A stretch of DNA of 64,000 nucleotides from Prauserella marina (GTDB lineage Bacteria > Actinomycetota > Actinomycetes > Mycobacteriales > Pseudonocardiaceae). The stretch covers positions 4,689,001 to 4,753,000 of the forward strand of contig NZ_CP016353.1 of the NCBI RefSeq assembly GCF_002240355.1. Direction: 5' to 3'. Of the stretch, positions 59,200 through 64,000 are shown one piece after another (within the stretch, counting starts at the first letter, position 1; each line of letters opens with the position of its first letter). The notes under the pieces are model-generated. The model had not been told where the DNA came from and searched no databases. It saw only the letters and a list, made by a program, of their open reading frames with translations. The translations under genes were made by a program, and so were the position numbers.

Positions 59200-60829
59200 G
59201 TTCACCCTCGGACTCCTGATCGGGCGCGTTGTCCACGACCTGCCCCGGTGCGCGCCTGACGAGCAGTGCGAGAAATCCGGCGAGCACGGTGACCCCCGCC
59301 GCGATCAGGAAGACGTCGTGCAGCCCTTCGACGAACGTGCGGTGCGCCGCGCTGGTGATCGCGGCGAGCACACCGGGATCATCTGAACCGAGCAGATCGC
59401 CCACCTCGGCGCGCGCCGAGGGAGGGAAGCCCAGCGTCACGGCTTGCCCGACATCCGGGTTGCCCGCGAGCTCGGCCGCGAGCGCGGAGTCGCCCTCACC
59501 GAGCGCACCGGCGAGGTTCGGCCGGAACCGGTCACTCACGACCTGGCTCAGCAGCGCCCCGAACACGGCGATACCGAGGGTGCTGCCCAGTTGCTGCGTC
59601 GACTGTTGCACGCCGGATGCGACCCCTGCCTTGTCCTCCGGAACGCTGCCGACGATCGCCTCGATCGCCGGAACCATCATGAGACCGGCACCGAGCCCGG
59701 CGATCAGGAACGCGGGCAGCAACGACAACTGATCCGAGCTCGTCTCGATTCCGGAGAACAGGAACAGGGCCAGCGCGGTGAGCGCGGCACCAAGCAGGAG
59801 CGCGAGCCGCGAACCGAACCTCGTGCTGATCCAGCCGGCCAATGGTGAGGCGACGACGAACACCGCGGTGAGCGGCAGGATCGCGACCGCGGCTTCGATG
59901 GCGCTCTTCGCGAGCACACTCTGCAGGAAGAACGTCAGGTAGAACAGAATCGCGAAGAATCCGAACATGGTCGCCGCCAGCAACACCGACCCGGCCGTGA
60001 ACGATCGGTTGCGGAAAAGGGAAAGCGGCACCATCGGGTGCTTCCGCTTGTTCTCGATGACGGCGAACACCCCGATGAGCACGAGTCCAGCCGCGAGGAA
60101 ACCGAGGGTCCGGGCCGAGGTCCAGCCGTGCTCGGCGACCCCGTTGATCGCCCACACGATGCTCACCATGGCCAGGGTCAGCGTGAAGGCGCCAGGCAGG
60201 TCGAGGCGTGCCCGCGCGGAGGGACGGACCGAGGGGATCACGGCGAGGGCGACGAGAACGGCGACGACACCGAACGGAAGGTTGATGAAGAACGCCCAGT
60301 GCCAGGTGGCGTACTCGACCATGAGCCCGCCGAGAACGGGACCACCGGCCAGGGCGAGTGCCGACACTGCGCCGAACACCCCGAACCCCATCCCCAGCTT
60401 CTCGGGAGGGAACACCGTGCGGATCACCGCGACCCCGGCCGGTCCGAGCAGGGCCGCGAAGACACCTTGCAGCACGCGGGCCGCGATGAGGAACTCGACC
60501 GACCAGGCCAGCCCGCACAGCAGGGACGCGATCGAGAAGCCCGCGATCCCGATGAGGAATGCCTTCTTGTGGCCGATGCGGTCGGCGACGTTGCCAGCCG
60601 GGATGAGCAGACCGGCGAGCACGAGCAGATAGGCCGTCGTCACCCAGGCGATCTGGGACAGATCGGCGCGCAGGTCGGCCGCGATCGCGGGATTGGCTAT
60701 CGACACGACGGTGCCGTCGAGCTGCACGACCAGTATCCCGAGCGCGACGGCGAACAGGCTGAGCCACGCGCGGCGCATCGGGTGAGCCGAGGAGGGGCCG
60801 CGCGGGGCGGCCGTGGACATCGCTTCCAT
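59192..60829 (-). CDS. DHA2-family MFS multidrug exporter, 14 TM
   Basis: Drug:proton antiporter of 545 residues. The first helix carries the DHA2 signature (LGILVVQLDGTVVSIANPAI), motif A is AGNVADRIGHKKAFLIG, motif C is ALAGGPVLGGLMVE, and 14 helices fit the length. The substrate is unknown, but homologues export antibiotics and quaternary amines. ATG 60829 or 60820 are both possible. It is divergent from a TetR gene, with four operator-like repeats in the gap, so it is probably derepressed by its substrate. Confidence 0.92.
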   Translation of the reverse strand: MEAMSTAAPRGPSSAHPMRRAWLSLFAVALGILVVQLDGTVVSIANPAIAADLRADLSQIAWVTTAYLLVLAGLLIPAGNVADRIGHKKAFLIGIAGFSIASLLCGLAWSVEFLIAARVLQGVFAALLGPAGVAVIRTVFPPEKLGMGFGVFGAVSALALAGGPVLGGLMVEYATWHWAFFINLPFGVVAVLVALAVIPSVRPSARARLDLPGAFTLTLAMVSIVWAINGVAEHGWTSARTLGFLAAGLVLIGVFAVIENKRKHPMVPLSLFRNRSFTAGSVLLAATMFGFFAILFYLTFFLQSVLAKSAIEAAVAILPLTAVFVVASPLAGWISTRFGSRLALLLGAALTALALFLFSGIETSSDQLSLLPAFLIAGLGAGLMMVPAIEAIVGSVPEDKAGVASGVQQSTQQLGSTLGIAVFGALLSQVVSDRFRPNLAGALGEGDSALAAELAGNPDVGQAVTLGFPPSARAEVGDLLGSDDPGVLAAITSAAHRTFVEGLHDVFLIAAGVTVLAGFLALLVRRAPGQVVDNAPDQESEGELR

Positions 60830-60841
60830 GAGAGAACCCAA

Positions 60842-60948
60842 TCGAACAGTGTACGAGTTCGGACTCGAACACCGTACCAGTACTCTCGAACACTGTGCGA
60901 GTAGCAGGTGGACGCGCATGCGCCGGTCTCGAACGTCGTTCGAGACCG
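60842..60948. promoter_or_regulatory. Four-site TetR operator region
   Basis: The dyad TCGnAC-N3-GTnCGA occurs at 60842-60856, 60886-60900 and 60929-60943, with a degenerate copy at 60865-60879. The last is inside an 11-bp-arm palindrome (60924-60948), 16 bases before the TetR start. The first and third lie 44 bases apart and agree at 15 of 17 bases. Both divergent promoters must be in this 135-bp gap. Confidence 0.8.
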
Positions 60949-60964
60949 CGGGTAGGGTGAGCAC

Positions 60965-61642
60965 ATGCCACGCGAGACCCTGACCAGGCCCCAGATCGTC
61001 GAAGCGGCAACCGGCCTGCTGGACCGGGACGGCATCGAGGGACTGAGCATGCGCAAACTCGGCGCGACCCTCGGCTCGGGAGCGACGTCGATCTACTGGC
61101 ACGTGTCCAATCGCGACGACCTCATCCGGCTCGCCGCCGACAAGGTGTGGGCCGAGATCCCGCTACACGATCCAGCCGAGAAAGGCTGGCGGCAGGCCGC
61201 GGCCGAGGTCGCCGACGACACCTATCGCATGCTCGCCAAGCACGTGTGGCTGATTCCCGCCTTCAGCAGTCACCTGCTCTACGGCGAAAGTTTGGCCCGC
61301 TACGAGGATCACTGTTACTCGGTCTACGAGGCGGCCGGATTCACCGGAACCGACCTCGACTGGGCGTTCAACACCGTCTTCACCTTCGTGCTCGGCACCG
61401 CGCTTGGCGACGCGGCCGAGCGTTCGCTACGCAGGACGGGCGCCGGAGAGCACGGCGCACTGGCCGACGCGAAACGTGAGGCCGACGAACTCGCCCAGCG
61501 GTACCCGCGACTGCGAGCCCGGCTTGACGCGCAACGCGACATCGACCCGCGCGCGGCACAATTCGACAGCCTCGATTTCGGGATCGCGACCATTCTGGAC
61601 GGACTCGAAGCTCACCTCGCCCGGTCGCCCGAGCGCGACTGA
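60965..61642 (+). CDS. TetR-family repressor of the DHA2 exporter
   Basis: Repressor of 225 residues. The HTH is at about 10-55 (IVEAATGLLDRDGIEGLSMR; LGSGATSIYWHVSNRDDLIR) and the TetR_C-like ligand domain follows (WLIPAFSSHLLYGESLARYE; FNTVFTFVLGTALGDAAERS), a layout typical of efflux-pump repressors. The start is ATG 60965. The operators in front and the divergent exporter gene make it a self-contained drug-responsive pair. Confidence 0.92.
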   Translation: MPRETLTRPQIVEAATGLLDRDGIEGLSMRKLGATLGSGATSIYWHVSNRDDLIRLAADKVWAEIPLHDPAEKGWRQAAAEVADDTYRMLAKHVWLIPAFSSHLLYGESLARYEDHCYSVYEAAGFTGTDLDWAFNTVFTFVLGTALGDAAERSLRRTGAGEHGALADAKREADELAQRYPRLRARLDAQRDIDPRAAQFDSLDFGIATILDGLEAHLARSPERD

Positions 61643-61704
61643 GGGGTCCGCCCCGCAACCCAGCCTGACGCCCTGACCTGCCAGTACAGGCTATTCTATC
61701 CACG

Positions 61705-61734
61705 TATACACGCAGTGCATACGTCATGTGTATA
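61705..61734. promoter_or_regulatory. Inverted repeat before the PadR operon
   Basis: TATACAC-N16-GTGTATA is a perfect 7-bp dyad 42 bases before the PadR start. TATAGT (61731-61736), a possible -10, overlaps the right arm. It is a likely PadR autoregulatory site. Confidence 0.55.
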
Positions 61735-61776
61735 GTGCTCAGCACAGCTACCCCGAACCAACCGAAGGGAGGCGCC

Positions 61777-62301
61777 ATGTCGGTCTCGCGCACGCTGCTC
61801 GCGCTGCTCGAACCGGGGCCACGACACGGCTACGACCTCAAACGCGCCTACGACGAGCAGTTCGCACAGGGCAAACAGCTCGCCTACGGACAGGTCTACT
61901 CGACGCTGTCCCGCCTGTTGCGCAACGGACTCGTCGAGGAGGCGGGTGTCGAACACGGCGCGGGCCCCGACCGCAAGCGCTACACCATCACCGACGCGGG
62001 CGTCACCGACGTCGAGAGCTGGCTCGGCACGGCCGAGGCGCCGGAGCCGTATCTGCAGAACACCCTGTACACCAAGGTGGTGCTGGCGCTGCTTTCCGGC
62101 CGCAGCGCCAACGACGTGCTGGACACCCAGCGCTCGGCCCACCTCACCGTCATGCGCGACCTCACGAAGCGCAAGACCAGCGGCGATCTCGCCGACCAGT
62201 TGATTTGCGACCACGCCCTCTTTCACCTTGAGGCCGACCTGCGGTGGCTCGAACTCACCGCGGCGAGGCTCGACGCACTCGCGGAGGTAGTGCGCTCATG
62301 A
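61777..62301 (+). CDS. PadR-family regulator
   Basis: Regulator of 174 residues. The PadR winged helix (about 1-80; TLLALLEPGPRHGYDLKRAY; GQVYSTLSRLLRNGLVEEAG) is followed by the Vir_act_alpha_C-type dimerisation helices (LTVMRDLTKRKTSGDLADQL). The start is ATG 61777 with GAAGGGAGG. Its stop overlaps the ABC ATPase start (ATGA). It probably represses the whole transporter operon, as with PadR regulators of antimicrobial-responsive ABC pumps. Confidence 0.9.
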   Translation: MSVSRTLLALLEPGPRHGYDLKRAYDEQFAQGKQLAYGQVYSTLSRLLRNGLVEEAGVEHGAGPDRKRYTITDAGVTDVESWLGTAEAPEPYLQNTLYTKVVLALLSGRSANDVLDTQRSAHLTVMRDLTKRKTSGDLADQLICDHALFHLEADLRWLELTAARLDALAEVVRS

Positions 62302-62978
62302 CCGAACCATTGCTCGTCGGACGCGACCTACACAAGGCGTTCGGGCAGACGGAAGCCCTGCGCGGCGCGGACGTGTCCGTGCGTGCGGGAGAGGTGCTCG
62401 CCATCATGGGCCCCTCCGGATCCGGCAAGTCCACCCTGCTGCACTGCCTCGCGGGCATCGTGCGGCCGGATTCCGGCTCGATCCAGTATCAGGGCGGCGA
62501 CCTCGTCGCCATGGACGACGCACGCCGCAGCGCGCTGCGCAGAACCGATTTCGGGTTCGTCTTCCAATTCGGACAGTTGGTGCCCGAACTGACGTGCCTT
62601 GAGAACGTCGCGCTACCGCTGCGGTTGAACGGAGTCAAGCGCAAGCCGGCCGAGACGAAGGCGCGCCAGTGGCTCGACCGGCTCGAAGTCGGCGACCTCG
62701 GCGCCCGCAGGCCCGGCGACGTCTCGGGAGGGCAAGGCCAGCGCGTCGCCGTGGCGAGGGCGCTGGTGGCCGACCCGAAGGTGGTGTTCGCCGACGAACC
62801 GACCGGCGCGCTCGACTCGCTCAACGGCGAGACCGTCATGCGACTGCTCACCGAGGCCGCGCGCGGAACGAACGCGGCGGTCGTGCTCGTCACCCACGAA
62901 GCGAGGGTCGCCGCGCACTCCGACAGGGAGATCGTCGTCCGTGACGGCCGGGCAACCGACCGAGAGCTGGTGGCATGA
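62298..62978 (+). CDS. ABC transporter ATPase (MacB/LolD-like)
   Basis: ATPase of 226 residues. Walker A is IMGPSGSGKSTLLHCLAG, the Q loop QFGQLVPELT, the signature DVSGGQGQRVAVARAL, Walker B VVFADEPTGALDS and the H loop VLVTHEARVAAHS. The short DEPTGALDS form is that of LolD/MacB-type ATPases that pair with FtsX-like permeases and drive mechanotransmission-style extrusion. The next gene is such a permease (ATGA overlap). Confidence 0.94.
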   Translation: MTEPLLVGRDLHKAFGQTEALRGADVSVRAGEVLAIMGPSGSGKSTLLHCLAGIVRPDSGSIQYQGGDLVAMDDARRSALRRTDFGFVFQFGQLVPELTCLENVALPLRLNGVKRKPAETKARQWLDRLEVGDLGARRPGDVSGGQGQRVAVARALVADPKVVFADEPTGALDSLNGETVMRLLTEAARGTNAAVVLVTHEARVAAHSDREIVVRDGRATDRELVA

Positions 62979-64000
62979 TCCGCGATCTTCTGCTGGGGCT
63001 CCGGCTGGCCGTCGGGGGCGGCCGGATCTCGGGGCAGGCGCTGCTGCGCCTGCTCATGACCACGCTGGGCGTCGCGCTGGTCGTCGCCGTGCTGCTGCCC
63101 GCGGCCTCGATCAACACCATGGTGGGCAAGCAGTCCGAACGCTCCGAGGCGCAGACGGCCACGGCCGAGCCACAACCCGGCGCCGATCCGCTGTACCGCC
63201 TGCACTGGTTCATCGACTCCGGCGACGACTACCTCCAGGCCACCGTCCTCGCGCCTGGCGGACCGAACGCCCCCGTTCCGCCGGGACTGGACCGTCTCCC
63301 GGCTCAGGGCGAGGTCGTCGTCTCACCGGCCGCCGCCGATTTTCTCGACTCGGAGGCGGGCGCTTCGACAAGGGCCCGCATCGGCGGCACCATCGTCGGC
63401 GAGGTCGGCAAACCGGGCCTTGTCAAGGCGGGCGACCGGGTCGTGTTCGTCGGCGCATCCGCCGATCAGATCAAGGACGAGAGCTACACCGAGACCGTCT
63501 ACGGGTTCGGCATCCCGCCGAGCGAAAGCAGCGGCGGCGGCATCGACATCGTCACGATGGCGCTTGTCGCGCCGATCGCCGCGGTGCTTCTCGTGCCCCT
63601 GCTGATCTTCGTCACCACGGCGTCGCGCATGGGCGCGGCCCAACGCGAACGCAGGCTCGCCGCGTTGCGGCTGCTGGGCGTCAGCGGGAGGCAGGTCCGC
63701 AGGGTCGCCGCCGCGGAATCGCTGGTCGGCGCGCTGGCGGGGCTGCTGCTCGGGGGTGCGCTGTTCCTGGCGCTGCGGCCGTTGGTCGGCAAACTCGACC
63801 TGTTCGGTCTTCGCTTCTTCCCCGAGGATTTCGTTCCCTCGTGGCAACTGGTCGTGTTCATCGCATTGCTGGTGCCGGGACTCGCCGTCGGCGCGGCGAT
63901 CTTCGGACTGCGGCGCACCATCGTCGAACCACTCGGCGTCGTACGGCACGGCAAGGCTTCCCAGCGGCGGATGTGGTGGCGCTGGGCGATCGCGATCGCG
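62975..64000 (+). CDS. FtsX-like ABC permease, cut by window edge
   Basis: Start of a permease, 342 codons in the window, with no stop before 64000. The sequence opens MIRDLLLGLRLAVGGGRISG with a first helix (LLRLLMTTLGVALVVAVLLP). A large extracytoplasmic domain follows (about 45-180), then helices around IDIVTMALVAPIAAVLLVPL, SLVGALAGLLLGGALFLALR and WQLVVFIALLVPGLAVGAAI. The middle block with RRLAALRLLGVSGRQVRRV is the FtsX domain. More helices should follow outside. It is coupled to the ATPase gene by 4 bases. Confidence 0.9.
   Translation, partial: MIRDLLLGLRLAVGGGRISGQALLRLLMTTLGVALVVAVLLPAASINTMVGKQSERSEAQTATAEPQPGADPLYRLHWFIDSGDDYLQATVLAPGGPNAPVPPGLDRLPAQGEVVVSPAAADFLDSEAGASTRARIGGTIVGEVGKPGLVKAGDRVVFVGASADQIKDESYTETVYGFGIPPSESSGGGIDIVTMALVAPIAAVLLVPLLIFVTTASRMGAAQRERRLAALRLLGVSGRQVRRVAAAESLVGALAGLLLGGALFLALRPLVGKLDLFGLRFFPEDFVPSWQLVVFIALLVPGLAVGAAIFGLRRTIVEPLGVVRHGKASQRRMWWRWAIAIA

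Overview
The window is about 70% GC, with GTG starts, ATGA-type stop/start overlaps, hairpin terminators without U-tracts and many TetR, LuxR, GntR, IclR and PadR regulators. This fits a mycelial actinomycete. The tandem ESX-like proline-rich proteins, GAF-LuxR regulator and B12-riboswitch-controlled ribonucleotide reductase suggest the Pseudonocardiales (Amycolatopsis/Prauserella/Saccharomonospora type), but that placement is inference. No rRNA, tRNA, CRISPR array, prophage or complete insertion sequence was seen.

Layout, 1-25 kb. A LuxR/histidine-kinase pair reads leftward. A frameshifted small membrane protein, a membrane-anchored beta-propeller protein and a doubly frameshifted MFS transporter follow. 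Two tandem paralogues (5674-9933) carry an ESX/PPE-like helical head, a long Pro-rich linker and a nearly identical tail. An ABM monooxygenase comes next, then a deletion scar at about 10.94 kb where two divergent genes have both lost their 5' ends. After that come a Ser/Thr kinase, an ArsR-rhodanese regulator with an MFS pump, and an acyl-CoA ligase facing a GAF-LuxR regulator. A frameshifted ferredoxin-reductase-like flavoprotein leads a coupled group: acyl-CoA-dehydrogenase-like protein, PIG-L/methyltransferase fusion and GT2 glycosyltransferase. An FdhA-like dehydrogenase and cell-wall serine and zinc hydrolases close this part.

Layout, 25-45 kb. An aldo/keto reductase sits behind a MerR-type promoter. 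A gallate-type lower pathway pair (galB-like hydratase, galD-like tautomerase) with its GntR regulator has two operator palindromes upstream. TetR-YqeB, a secreted protein, two class C serine hydrolases and a tail-to-tail two-component pair follow. Next are a PE-PPE-like secreted hydrolase, a gene-free stretch made of 21-bp repeats, and an IclR-controlled operon: MHS transporter, SDR and a double flavoprotein built from two fused FAD-binding_2 halves.

Layout, 45-64 kb. A LysR/flavodoxin-like reductase pair, a Pro-rich membrane protein, an F420/FMN LLM oxidoreductase, AraC, a DUF1080 protein, a GntR-TetR fusion regulator and an amidohydrolase come first. Then nrdA and nrdB follow. NrdB has the Glu and Phe substitutions of the class Ic (Mn/Fe, tyrosine-free) type, and nrdA is preceded by a cobalamin riboswitch and a NrdR box. 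The end holds an ArsC-like protein, an I36-like secreted inhibitor, a VOC protein, a DHA2 pump facing its TetR across four operator copies, and a PadR-ABC transporter operon cut by the window edge.

Five disrupted genes lie in the first 19 kb and none were seen in the rest. Repeated non-coding signals are a main feature of the window: the 21-bp repeat family at three sites, the 11-bp palindrome-like motif TCCACAnTGGA at six sites, and paired regulator operators.
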